Source: Bacillus yapensis (GTDB taxonomy: Bacteria > Bacillota > Bacilli > Bacillales > Cytobacillaceae). From it: a stretch of DNA of 64,000 nucleotides. The notes under the pieces are model-generated. The model worked only from the letters and a program-made list of their open reading frames with translations. It did no database searches and was not told the DNA's origin. The stretch's first letter is position 1, and each line of letters starts with the position of its first letter. A program made the position numbers and the translations under genes. The DNA lies in the NCBI RefSeq assembly GCF_005280205.1, contig NZ_SUND01000004.1, positions 234,108 through 298,107 on the forward strand, in the 5' to 3' direction. This document shows, piece after piece, positions 1 to 8,258 of this stretch.

Positions 1-837
1 GATTTCATGAATGTAGTACTTCCCGTTTATTAAGCTAAAGAACACTTCATTAAAGAGGTTATTCGTTTCGTACCATTGCTCTTCGTCAAGCAATTCCATT
101 TCCTTAAATAGATGATTAAAACTATTCACCCATTCTAAATATTGCTTATCGTTTACATAGTGCTTCCATAATGAGAACAGCAACTGTCCAAACTGTGGAT
201 GGCTAATGACTTTTACCGTCAATAAAGGTTCCTCAAAGAATTCAGGCGTAAACTTTTCTGCATATCCTTGATCAATGTAAGATTTTAAGACCGAAAACCA
301 TTGCATCGAATCCTGTCTTTTGCCTTCGCTTACAGCAAGCTCAACCGCACTCTTCCAGTCTTCATTCTCTTCATAGAACGTGCGTGCTAGAGCTGTCACA
401 GATGGATAATCCGGATTAATGGTCACAACCTTTTTAATCGTGCTGTCTGCTTTTTCCAGAGTACCTAGCTTAACGTAAAGAGAAAATAACTGTAGACCGA
501 TTTCTGTATTTAGGATGACCGAGTCTGTCACAATTGATGTATAAATCGACTCGGCATTTGGATAAAGACCTAGTTCCACATAAGCATCCGCCATATTCTT
601 TTTTGCCCATGGCTCAAACTCATTTTTAATATTTTCCCATTTATAGATGGCTGCTTCATAGTCCTTAAAGCGATAATAAAGCTCGCCTTGCGCAAAACGT
701 ATGTACGATAAATCGTAGACCTCCTGCTTTTGTTCCTCGAAAAAAAGTTCCCCTAGTACTTCTACCGGATTGTTTCCATTATGTTCAATTAAATTTTCAA
801 AGTATTGTTTATTGATTAATTGTTCTTCCAAACTCAT
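1..837 (-). CDS. TPR-like repeat protein, N-terminal part (runs off the window)
   Basis: The frame stays open from an ATG at 837 to the first base of the window, giving 279 codons and no stop, so only the N-terminal part is present. The residues form alternating amphipathic helices with TPR-like spacing: aromatic and Ala/Gly positions recur in segments such as FAQGELYYRFKDYEAAIYKW and MADAYVELGLYPNAESIY. An AAAGGGG ribosome binding site lies about 8 bases before the start. TPR proteins are usually protein-interaction scaffolds. Some Bacillus proteins with a similar start continue into a GTPase domain, which cannot be tested here. The precise family is not recognised. Confidence 0.75.
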   Translation of the reverse strand, partial: MSLEEQLINKQYFENLIEHNGNNPVEVLGELFFEEQKQEVYDLSYIRFAQGELYYRFKDYEAAIYKWENIKNEFEPWAKKNMADAYVELGLYPNAESIYTSIVTDSVILNTEIGLQLFSLYVKLGTLEKADSTIKKVVTINPDYPSVTALARTFYEENEDWKSAVELAVSEGKRQDSMQWFSVLKSYIDQGYAEKFTPEFFEEPLLTVKVISHPQFGQLLFSLWKHYVNDKQYLEWVNSFNHLFKEMELLDEEQWYETNNLFNEVFFSLINGKYYIHEI

Positions 838-1203
838 CTTTATTGCCCCTTTGGGAATTGATTTTCATTATTCCTTACTCTATCACGATAAATTAACTAA
901 GGACTATATGAGAAAAGTACCATTCTCTTACTCCCTCAAGCTTCGTGTATTTTTAACTTCTAGGTCCTTATTGCCACTGTACTTGGGTTGCATCGAGAAT
1001 CTGCATTGGATCAGCTGGCACTTTCTCCCTCTTTTCGTCAAAAACTGGATGGATTATGAAGAAATTTAGGGTATTTTGTCATATTCCGATCGAACCTGCA
1101 ATCTTTTATATCAATTTAAAAAGAAATGTAACCTTTCTGTTCTTAAAAAAGGATGATAAACCATGTTAGGGTTATTACAGACAAAACAAGGAGGTAGCAC
1201 ACC
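838..1203. other. Divergent intergenic region with no clear gene
   Basis: This 366-base gap separates the leftward TPR gene from the rightward SleB-like gene, so it should hold promoters for both. A strong AAGGAGG ribosome binding site sits at about 1189-1195 before the rightward gene. I could not assign -35/-10 boxes with confidence. An open frame on the plus strand has no ribosome binding site and antisense composition, and I do not regard it as a gene. Confidence 0.6.
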
Positions 1204-1740
1204 ATGAAAAACATCTATAAGAAAAAAATAGCTGCAGCATGTGTGGCTACTTTAGCTTTTTTAGGTTTGCAAAGTAGCATTGTATTTGCTGAAGAAAAAG
1301 TTGAAGATAAAATTGAAATTCCGGAAAAACCAATAAATCATGAAATTATAAAAGAAAATGTAGAAGAAAAGATTTCAGATAAAGAGAAGGAATTACTTTC
1401 TCGCTTAGTCGAAGCGGAAGCAAAAGGTGAATCATATGAAGGAAAGGTTGCCGTAGCTGAAGTCGTGCTAAACCGTGTAGAGTCACCAGAATTCCCAGAT
1501 ACAGTGAAGGAAGTCGTGTACGAAACAACTGGTGATGCCTATGCATTCTCACCTGTTCAAAATGGTGAAATTAACAAACCTGCATCTGAAGAAACTAAAG
1601 AAGCGGTTGATGACGCAGTCGCTAGCCCTGATAATTTAAACAATGCCATCTACTTCTATAATCCAGACATCGCCACTGATAATTGGATTCGTTCACGTAA
1701 AGTGATTAAGAAGATTGATAATCATGCATTTGCGATTTAG
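1204..1740 (+). CDS. Secreted SleB/CwlJ-family cell wall hydrolase
   Basis: Predicted peptidoglycan hydrolase of the Hydrolase_2 (SleB/CwlJ) family. Residues 1-29 form a Sec signal peptide (KKK, hydrophobic core, VFA-EE cleavage region). A charged Glu/Lys linker follows, and the catalytic domain fills about residues 60-178. The family signature LVEAEAKGE carries the conserved glutamate, followed by GKVAVAEVVLNRV. At 178 residues it has no separate wall-binding domain, unlike full SleB, so it may act in vegetative wall turnover or in germination. It is monocistronic, with an AAGGAGG site 8 bases before ATG and a terminator directly downstream. The family call is firm; the physiological role is inferred. 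Confidence 0.9.
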   Translation: MKNIYKKKIAAACVATLAFLGLQSSIVFAEEKVEDKIEIPEKPINHEIIKENVEEKISDKEKELLSRLVEAEAKGESYEGKVAVAEVVLNRVESPEFPDTVKEVVYETTGDAYAFSPVQNGEINKPASEETKEAVDDAVASPDNLNNAIYFYNPDIATDNWIRSRKVIKKIDNHAFAI

Positions 1741-1750
1741 ATAATATGTT

Positions 1751-1779
1751 AAAAGGACCTCATTTTTGGGGTCCTTTTT
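1751..1779 (+). terminator. Rho-independent terminator of the SleB-like gene
   Basis: Inverted repeat AAAAGGACC / GGTCCTTTT followed by T residues, 11 bases after the stop codon of the hydrolase gene. Confidence 0.85.
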
Positions 1780-1865
1780 ATGCTCTCTGAAATTATCTTT
1801 TCACGTTGTGTTCCAGTTGGAATTTTGATTTTCTTTCAGCTGAAGTTATTAAGATGAACACCCGT

Positions 1866-2627
1866 CTATTCGTTCATCTTCTTAGCCTTAATAATCATCG
1901 TAGTTGGAAATCTTCGTGCTTTATATAAGGAATAATAACGATCAGATACTTCCTCTTTGATGGAATCAAAGTAAGTTGAAACATCACTTTCTATAACACA
2001 TTCGATCGTAAATCCAGCTTTTATCAATTCATTGATATAAGTACTCATTTTTCTTTTTGGGATGGTGACGGGAGCCTTTTCTCCTTTAAATCTTGCGTAG
2101 GTTATACTTCCTTCATCTTGATACGAACCATCCAGATAGATTTGACCGTCTTGACTTTTCAAGTGGACATAAAGCGGGTGATCCCAACTCAAGATGAAAT
2201 TTCCTCCTGGCTTTAAATAGGAATGGATGAGTTCAAAGGTTAATTTCAAATCGGTTGTCCATCCAATTGCATAAATAGAATACACTGTGTCGAAGTATAT
2301 TTTCGGTAAACCAATATCCTGTTCCATTGGTGCACAATACAATTGGGCAGCGAAGTCTTTTAATGTTACTTTTGCCTGTTCAATCTGAGTCTCTGACAGA
2401 TCAACACCCCATAATTCGCTTGCACCCTTTTCAGCCATATACAATAACGAATGGCCGCTTCCACATCCAATATCAAGTACCTTCTGATTTATCGTTTGGC
2501 CAAACAGATTGAGTTCTTCTTCTGATTGAGTAAAGGGACCATAACTGGGCAATGCATCTATCCCATTAAAGTGATGAGCTACTTTATCCCAACTGTCCTT
2601 ATTTTGCTTTAAAATATCAGCTGTCAT
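1866..2627 (-). CDS. Class I SAM-dependent methyltransferase
   Basis: A Rossmann-fold methyltransferase of about 253 residues. The SAM-binding motif I reads VLDIGCGSGHS, motif II has the acidic residue in LWGVDLSETQIEQA, and the post-motif segment FDTVYSIYAIGW is typical of ubiquinone/menaquinone methyltransferase-like (Methyltransf_11/25) enzymes. The C-terminal half carries the LKPGGNFILSWDHP motif. I chose ATG at 2627 because AAGGTGG lies 10 bases upstream. An in-frame ATG at 2690 would add 21 residues that do not look like part of the fold and has no good binding site. The substrate cannot be told from sequence. Confidence 0.85.
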   Translation of the reverse strand: MTADILKQNKDSWDKVAHHFNGIDALPSYGPFTQSEEELNLFGQTINQKVLDIGCGSGHSLLYMAEKGASELWGVDLSETQIEQAKVTLKDFAAQLYCAPMEQDIGLPKIYFDTVYSIYAIGWTTDLKLTFELIHSYLKPGGNFILSWDHPLYVHLKSQDGQIYLDGSYQDEGSITYARFKGEKAPVTIPKRKMSTYINELIKAGFTIECVIESDVSTYFDSIKEEVSDRYYSLYKARRFPTTMIIKAKKMNE

Positions 2628-2711
2628 TTTACTGATTCCACCTTGTAAGAGATATATAGTGTTTCTACATTTATAATCAAATCCCTGCAACTATCTTTTA
2701 AGAACAAAAAA

Positions 2712-2731
2712 ACTCGTCAAATTTGACGAGT
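2712..2731 (-). terminator. Terminator of the 130-residue unknown gene
   Basis: A perfect 20-base palindrome (ACTCGTCAAA/TTTGACGAGT) is followed on the minus strand by TTTTTTTG. It lies just after the stop at 2746. Confidence 0.85.
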
Positions 2732-2745
2732 AGTATAGGTACCTA

Positions 2746-3138
2746 TTAATCCACATGCTTCACATAAATCGCCTGCGAAGTACTCACCGATTTGCATTCA
2801 GCCAGCTCTTCTTCTTTTAGAATGCCTAAATGAATCGCGGATTTAATTTTCTTTTCATCTGGACTTTTTTGAATGAGGTCATTTAGATGAAGTTCTTCTA
2901 GCCTTTTTACAGTCGTTTCGGTATCATACTTTTCCGTCGTTCGGATCTGCCGTTGCAATTTGTAATCCTTTAATACTACTTCGCCTTTAACTCTCTTCCC
3001 AACGGTTTCATCAAAAAATTCGTTAAACGTTTTCTTCAATTCATCTAATTCTGTGTCAATATCCTTCTTCTTCCTACTCAACTCAACATAATGGGCGAGC
3101 ATTTCTCTTGTTAACAAGATTTCTTTTTTCAAGCGCAT
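2746..3138 (-). CDS. Unknown 130-residue coiled-coil protein
   Basis: I do not recognise the family. Residues 1-45 are rich in Lys/Glu/Leu heptads (ELSRKKKDIDTELDELKK) and should form a helical coiled coil. A basic beta-like segment follows (GKRVKGEVVLKDYKLQRQIRT), then two helical segments. There is no signal peptide or membrane segment. The arrangement resembles small phage-derived or DNA-associated proteins, but that is only an impression. ATG at 3138 sits directly against GGGGAG, so TTG at 3132, six bases further, may be the real start. It has its own terminator and no operon partners. Confidence 0.7.
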   Translation of the reverse strand: MRLKKEILLTREMLAHYVELSRKKKDIDTELDELKKTFNEFFDETVGKRVKGEVVLKDYKLQRQIRTTEKYDTETTVKRLEELHLNDLIQKSPDEKKIKSAIHLGILKEEELAECKSVSTSQAIYVKHVD

Positions 3139-3453
3139 CTCCCCTTCCCATTTTGATCATATTAGAAAATGGAGGGGGATATTCACAACCAGATCAAAAA
3201 AAGGACGGCCATCTTAATTTAAGTAGTTCCAATAACGTGGAGAAAATTTAAAATCTCAGTCCAAATAACAAATGTTTTCGTAGCATAAATAACAAGTAAA
3301 TTAACAATACAATTAACACACAACAAAAAGCTTGTGATTTCCCAAGCTTTTTGTTATAAATATGATGTTTTTATTCAATTAAAGCTCACCTTTAGTTTAG
3401 TAATTACATATAAAATGGTTTGATATTAAAGAAATAAAATAAGTTCATTTTGA
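3139..3453. other. AT-rich intergenic region with a symmetric hairpin
   Basis: A 315-base gap. The only clear element is a 13-bp perfect inverted repeat, AACAAAAAGCTTG / CAAGCTTTTTGTT, at 3322-3355. Its A-rich and T-rich flanks would work as a terminator in either direction, most likely for the leftward gene ending at 3454. Nothing else stands out. Confidence 0.6.
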
Positions 3454-3828
3454 TTACTCTTTAGGTAGCCATCTATAATATAAAAATTCTCCATTTTCCG
3501 TTTCAGCTAAAATTATCATTGGTCTTATTCCTTCTTTTGTAACTGTGTCATACAAAACGGTTCCTTTTGGTAATTTTGTTGCTGAAAAATTCCACAACAG
3601 AAATGAAGATTTTGAAAGTCTTTTAATTGCCCCAATTCTTTTCACTTTCGGATACCTACTTTTTTCTTTTTCAAACCAATCAACTTCGGTTATATTAGAA
3701 TAAATTCGCCCCTCATATTTGATAATATCTCTATCGTTATCTTTTTCCAGAAAACCACTACTAATAACCACAAATCCCCCCACAACAAAAATAAAAATTG
3801 AAAGTAAAACCATAATAATTTTCTTCAT
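3454..3828 (-). CDS. Unknown membrane-anchored or secreted small protein
   Basis: 124 residues. Residues 1-26 form a hydrophobic N-terminal helix after MKK, acting as signal anchor or uncleaved signal; there is no lipobox cysteine. The rest is a soluble extracytoplasmic domain rich in aromatic and basic residues. The segment KRIGAIKRLSKSSFLLWN and the end FLYYRWLPKE suggest a small beta-rich fold. GGGGG 7 bases before ATG supports the start. I do not recognise the family. It stands alone between two long AT-rich gaps. Confidence 0.7.
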   Translation of the reverse strand: MKKIIMVLLSIFIFVVGGFVVISSGFLEKDNDRDIIKYEGRIYSNITEVDWFEKEKSRYPKVKRIGAIKRLSKSSFLLWNFSATKLPKGTVLYDTVTKEGIRPMIILAETENGEFLYYRWLPKE

Positions 3829-4197
3829 TTAAAAACCCCCAATTTTCATTAACATTCTTGCTCGTTAGATGAAGAATTGAATTTTCATATTATTTATGTA
3901 TATTTTACCAAATAATTCTATAAATCCTTAAGTTTTCTCACAATATACTGATATTCACACATCAATTAACAAGTAAAATAGCACCCCAATTCGCACGATG
4001 ACAATAGCCATTGTCAAGATGTTATTATGGGTGCTATTTGTTATGCTATTTTGTTGTTGTTTTCTTATAAAATATTGATATATCAACGAAAACAGTTCTG
4101 CAATTTACTATCCTAAAAGGGTTGCTAATTCGTAGGATATTTACAGTGTTTCTCCACGAAAACTGAATACTTAATCTTAATTCCGTCCTTTTACACT
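3829..4197. other. AT-rich intergenic region with a nested hairpin
   Basis: This 369-base gap contains an inverted repeat AAATAGCACCC (3976-3986) / GGGTGCTATTT (4029-4039). Nested inside it is a second hairpin, TGACAAT AGCC ATTGTCA (3999-4016). The outer stem is probably the terminator of the alpha/beta hydrolase gene that ends at 4198. The nested design and its 158-base distance from that stop codon are unusual. No ORF with a ribosome binding site is seen. Confidence 0.5.
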
Positions 4198-5163
4198 TTA
4201 TTGAGTAATTGCTTTGTCTAAAAATGCTTTTAAGCGCTTTTGATACTCTTCCTCTGCAACAGTATAAGCTTCCGTATGACCTGCACCAGGAACAATCCAA
4301 AGTTCTTTTTCACTAGTTGCTGCTTTGAATATTTCATTCGCCATCTCAGTTGGCACAAGATCATCCTGATCGCCGTGAATAATAAACAATGGCAGCTTAT
4401 TTTTCTTCACACTTTCAATTGCGGATGCTTCACCAAACGTGTAACCTGCTCTTAATTTTGTAATCCCACTCGTAACTTCCATAATTGGAAACGCCGGGAG
4501 ATTATACAAATATTTCATTTGGTGAGTTAATTCTGCTTTCACAGTTGTATAACCGCTATCCTCGATAATTCCTTTTACCTCGTTCGGAAGTTTTTCACCA
4601 GAAGTCATCATAACCGTGGCAGCGCCCATCGAAAATCCATGTAGGAATATCGTGTTTTCCTTTTTGTCATCGATTAAAAAATTGACCCAATCCACATAAT
4701 CTTTGCGCTCATGCCAGCCGTAACCAATATAATCGCCACCACTCATACCATGTCCTCGTGCATCAGGCTTTAGAATGTCATACCCTAGATCATAGTAATA
4801 TTTTGTAATCCCCTGCATATCTTCTCCACTACCATGATAGCCGTGGGCAATGATCACTGCTTTTCCATTCGAATTCGTATTTTTTAAAAATCGAGCCTTT
4901 AATGTTAAGTCATCGAATGAATCGATTTGGACAATTTCAAAGTCTTGATTTGCTGTCCACTCCATTAATGCCGCTGTTTTGGCTTGCTGTTCTTCTGTTC
5001 CCTCTATCGTAGCAGCGACCTCACTGCTACCACCACCATGTAATGCTGGTCCTTCTTCACCACGTTTTACCGCCACGCCGTAAAAATAGTTACCAGCAAC
5101 ACCTAGGCCAATTAGTACGATTAGAATAAGTATCAAAACAATCATCATAATTTTCTCTTTCAA
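4198..5163 (-). CDS. Membrane-anchored alpha/beta hydrolase
   Basis: 321-residue serine hydrolase. Residues 5-28 form an N-terminal membrane segment, so the catalytic domain should face outward. The nucleophile elbow is GFSMGA, the oxyanion region is HGYHGSGEDM, the acid is in HGDQDDLVP and the histidine in GAGHTEAY, so the Ser-Asp-His triad is complete. The family resembles Bacillus YqkD-type hydrolases (peptidase S9-like/Hydrolase_4); its substrate is unknown. It starts at TTG (5163) with AAGGGGAA 6 bases upstream. Monocistronic. Confidence 0.87.
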   Translation of the reverse strand: MKEKIMMIVLILILIVLIGLGVAGNYFYGVAVKRGEEGPALHGGGSSEVAATIEGTEEQQAKTAALMEWTANQDFEIVQIDSFDDLTLKARFLKNTNSNGKAVIIAHGYHGSGEDMQGITKYYYDLGYDILKPDARGHGMSGGDYIGYGWHERKDYVDWVNFLIDDKKENTIFLHGFSMGAATVMMTSGEKLPNEVKGIIEDSGYTTVKAELTHQMKYLYNLPAFPIMEVTSGITKLRAGYTFGEASAIESVKKNKLPLFIIHGDQDDLVPTEMANEIFKAATSEKELWIVPGAGHTEAYTVAEEEYQKRLKAFLDKAITQ

Positions 5164-5337
5164 AAATATTCCCCTTTTTATCTATTAATCTATTTACCTA
5201 TCTATTTTAGCAGAATGCAAAATTATTGATAGAGTTTTTCGTTTCCAAAACGGCTTTGGATTAAGCTTTTTAATAGGCTATATTGAAAGTTAGCACATTG
5301 CATTTTTAGCGGTCGAGTTTTACATATTCTCTAAACA

Positions 5338-5541
5338 TTTGTCGGTCACCACAAGCATTTTCACTAGCATCCTGGCGTACAACCCTTATTTGTCGGTCAA
5401 CTCTAGCGTATTCTCAGCCTTCTTGGCGTGCAAATCTTATTTGTCGGTCACCACAAACTTCTTCACTATTATCTTGGCGTACAAACTACATTTATCGGTC
5501 AGCTCATGCATCGTTTCAACAATCTTGGAGTGAAAGCCAAA
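5338..5541. repeat. 51-bp tandem repeat array A (four units)
   Basis: Four head-to-tail units begin at 5338, 5389, 5440 and 5491, exactly 51 bases apart. Each starts TTTGTCGGTCA (TTTATCGGTCA in the last) and has a conserved middle CTTGGCGT(A/G)CAAA with variable sequence between. A weaker, shorter relative precedes it near 5306 (TTTAGCGGTC). The same unit is found as array B at 27735-28020. The period of 17 codons keeps a plus-strand frame open, but that frame lacks a ribosome binding site. Noncoding repeat is the better call. Confidence 0.85.
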
Positions 5542-5621
5542 CAAAACACAAAATTTCGTATTGCTAAATATTTTCGAAATCTTTAAAATAAAACAAAAGA
5601 TTACGCAACCAAGGAGAAACC

Positions 5622-6833
5622 ATGAATCGTAAAATTTTCTTATATGTAAAAGCATTTTCAGATTTAGGAACGTTTATGGATATGATTGCCATCAACGTTT
5701 TGATGTATGTTGCTACAGGAAGCTCGGCTTGGCTCGCTTTCACTATGGCGGTTAAGACCCTTGGTGGAGTATTATCGAGTTTATTTTCAGGGGTGCTCGC
5801 TGACCGCTTTGACCGAAGAAAAATCATGATTTGGACCGATGTATTCCGAGCCATCATTATTTTGACGCTCGTCTTTTTTCCAAACCCAATCATGATTCTT
5901 GTCGTCTGTTTCTTAATTGGGCTCTTTTCTAGTTTTTTTGCTGTTAGCTACAGTGCTGAAATCCCACAAATTTACGGACATGATAAAGTCCTAGAGACGA
6001 ATGCACTTATCGCACGCTTAACTTCAATTAGCTTAGTGATCGGCTTTATCGGAGCAGGAATTATCACAGATATCCTTGGTTATGAAATTACGCTCGTCAT
6101 TGACGCACTAACTTATTTCGTTTCTGCCCTAGTTTTACTCGCGATGAAATGGGAAACTAGCATATCGGACAGAAAACCTGCTATTACAAGCGGTATCAAA
6201 GATAAGCTTATTAGCGTCGGAGAAGATTTAAAAGAAGTCTATTCCTACATTTTAATCGCACCGATGTTACTACTCGTCAACGTCGTATTTCTAGTTGGCG
6301 CATTTGCTGGTGCTTCACATAATTTGGGGATTCCATTATTAGCAGAAAATATTGATGCCAATCGTCAAAGCTTGTATTATGGCTTGATTTGGGGAGTTTG
6401 GGGAATTGGTTCTGTACTCGCAACGATCATTTTACCAAGGCTGAAATTCTTACACGGAAATCGATTATACTTTGCATGCTTTATCACAGCCATGCTAATG
6501 TCAACTGGATTCATTACATTTTTCTCAAGCCTAAACCTATGGATTGTCTTAACATTTGCTTTCTTTACAGGTATATTTGATGCCTTTTTTACGACCTTGC
6601 ATGCTACTGTGCTTCAAAAAACAGACAATCATATACGAGGAAGAATTTTTGGGGTCGGTATGCTGTTAAAATCGCTAGGATTTGCCCTAGGATTCTTCGT
6701 GGCACCCATTCTATTAGAAGCCTTATCACTACCGAAAATGGTGCTGGCTTTTCACGGAACCCTGATCCTAACATGTCTGGCAGTCCTACTCTACTCTAAT
6801 GGAAAAAGAAAATCCGTAGAACTAAACGTATAA
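5622..6833 (+). CDS. MFS transporter, DHA3/EntS-like
   Basis: 403 residues with about 12 predicted membrane helices. The loop 2-3 motif GVLADRFDRRKIM is the hallmark of the major facilitator superfamily. The lack of a binding protein and the closeness to macrolide or enterobactin exporters (MFS_3) suggest drug or siderophore efflux; the substrate is unknown. ATG at 5622 is preceded by AAGGAG at a spacing of 8. It follows the 51-bp repeat array and ends in a bidirectional terminator shared with the converging gene. Confidence 0.87.
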   Translation: MNRKIFLYVKAFSDLGTFMDMIAINVLMYVATGSSAWLAFTMAVKTLGGVLSSLFSGVLADRFDRRKIMIWTDVFRAIIILTLVFFPNPIMILVVCFLIGLFSSFFAVSYSAEIPQIYGHDKVLETNALIARLTSISLVIGFIGAGIITDILGYEITLVIDALTYFVSALVLLAMKWETSISDRKPAITSGIKDKLISVGEDLKEVYSYILIAPMLLLVNVVFLVGAFAGASHNLGIPLLAENIDANRQSLYYGLIWGVWGIGSVLATIILPRLKFLHGNRLYFACFITAMLMSTGFITFFSSLNLWIVLTFAFFTGIFDAFFTTLHATVLQKTDNHIRGRIFGVGMLLKSLGFALGFFVAPILLEALSLPKMVLAFHGTLILTCLAVLLYSNGKRKSVELNV

Positions 6834-6859
6834 AAGGGAAACCAATTCGGTTTCCCTTT
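6833..6859. terminator. Bidirectional terminator between converging genes
   Basis: The 11-bp stem AAAGGGAAACC / GGTTTCCCTTT lies between the stop of the MFS gene (6833) and the stop of the leftward GIY-YIG-like gene (6865), with U-rich flanks both ways. Confidence 0.85.
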
Positions 6860-6864
6860 CTCTC

Positions 6865-7239
6865 TTATTTGTAGAAAACTTTTTCTACATTATATTTTGC
6901 TTGAAGCGTGTTAATGATGTACGTCTCGTAAATCTCTCTTTCCATTGGATCCTCAACGATACAAACATCTATTCTGTAAACTTCATCTCTGTGCCCATTT
7001 AGTGGAGACACGTTGTCCTCCAAATGCTTTTTCACTCTTGGGCGTAGTTTTCTTGCTTTCCCGACAAAAAGCAGCTCATCATTAATATTGTAAAATAAGA
7101 TGATTCCACCCTTATCTCTAGGAATTTTATGAAGGTCGATGAATCCCTCAATAGATTTGATAATTGGTTCATCATTCTCTCGAATTTGCTTACGCTCAGT
7201 AATCGAGACGTCTGGATTCGGAATGTCAATTTTAATCAT
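6865..7239 (-). CDS. Small GIY-YIG-like nuclease-fold protein
   Basis: 124 residues. The centre matches the UvrC-type GIY-YIG fold: GGIILFYNINDELLFVGKA replaces the classic GIY...YIG pair, followed by the basic helix KLRPRVKKHL, and a late helix carries glutamates (REIYETYIINTL). Bacillus homologues are annotated as nucleotide excision repair endonuclease. Here the tyrosines of the two signature motifs are altered (LFY and FVG), so catalytic activity is uncertain. The ribosome binding site GAGG lies 12 bases before ATG. Confidence 0.7.
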   Translation of the reverse strand: MIKIDIPNPDVSITERKQIRENDEPIIKSIEGFIDLHKIPRDKGGIILFYNINDELLFVGKARKLRPRVKKHLEDNVSPLNGHRDEVYRIDVCIVEDPMEREIYETYIINTLQAKYNVEKVFYK

Positions 7240-7451
7240 TACGTGTTAAAACCTCATTTTCATCATTTATTAAACTTTAGATCAATTTCTATTTTCTACA
7301 ATAAGAATTGGATATATACCTGATCTAGAATTCCTCTTCCATTGTACCTCTTTTCGGACACATCAATCTACCATTATTTATATCAAATAATTTCCTACTC
7401 TCCACCCAAATACTAAATTGAATACATTTTGGAAAACAATGAGGGTTTCAA

Positions 7452-8258
7452 ATGGAAAGATTAACGAACCAACTTTTTATCTATATTGGGCTGTTAGGCT
7501 CCATTCTTTTAGGGAGTCTTATCATTGAATCACGTTCCTACTTTATCGGCATGATTGTACTCATGATGATCATGGGTCTTCTTAGTATCTTCATGCGTAC
7601 CATGTATTCCTTTGCCATACTAATTGCCATCATTCTCGGATTAGCTTTCTACAATGTAGGTACTTCATGGTATTTCGCTTGGGACATAAGTAAGCAAGGA
7701 ATCAATATTGCTGTGCAAGCGCTACTTTCATTTGCTGCTTTGATGGCATGGATCTATGGCTATACAGTTCGGAAAAATAGCAAAGTACTTCAAGCATTAA
7801 ACTCCGAACTTTTACGATTAAGAAAGTACGAAGAACATACAGGCATTCTTACCTTAAATGAGTTTCTTGAACAAGCGGAAATCCTTTTTACAGGAATGAA
7901 AAGAAGAAAGGAAACTGGCTTTCTTGTCCACATCCTTATAAAAGAGAGTAAGGAATACAAACAGAGAATCTTAAGAGACAAATTATCCAAAGCCGTATTA
8001 GAATCCATTCGTGCAAAATACGATTTAGCTGGCCAGCTGCACCCAAGTGCTATCATTCTTTACCTGAATAATACGACTGAGCAAGGAGTCGAGATTGTCA
8101 TGGAAAGGCTAAAAGGAAAGCTAGATCACATTAGTTTGCAATCCATCTCTTTTGAAATTGCTCGCGTCCCTGAAAATTGGAATGAAACTCGAGAGCAGCT
8201 GAAAGTCTTTATAAGGAGTGAACATTTTGGTAGTCACACTGACGATTATCGCAATTAG
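7452..8258 (+). CDS. YdaK-like membrane protein with degenerate GGDEF domain
   Basis: 268 residues. Residues 1-100 carry about four to five membrane helices; residues 130-265 align with a GGDEF fold. The start LTLNEFLEQAEIL corresponds to the LTGL-NR-F motif, and the active-site GGDEF position reads LHPSA, so no cyclase activity is expected. The preceding I-site region reads RAKYDLAGQL, where the arginine is one residue too far from the aspartate for RxxD. In B. subtilis, YdaK is a degenerate-GGDEF c-di-GMP receptor encoded with glycosyltransferase YdaM. The same arrangement here, with a 32-base overlap into a family 2 glycosyltransferase gene, supports the assignment. Binding of c-di-GMP is inferred. 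Confidence 0.72.
   Translation: MERLTNQLFIYIGLLGSILLGSLIIESRSYFIGMIVLMMIMGLLSIFMRTMYSFAILIAIILGLAFYNVGTSWYFAWDISKQGINIAVQALLSFAALMAWIYGYTVRKNSKVLQALNSELLRLRKYEEHTGILTLNEFLEQAEILFTGMKRRKETGFLVHILIKESKEYKQRILRDKLSKAVLESIRAKYDLAGQLHPSAIILYLNNTTEQGVEIVMERLKGKLDHISLQSISFEIARVPENWNETREQLKVFIRSEHFGSHTDDYRN

Noticed and set aside
770..1069. 99-codon plus-strand frame opposite the start of the TPR gene
   Set aside because: Antisense to a better-supported gene start, with no ribosome binding site or recognisable domain.
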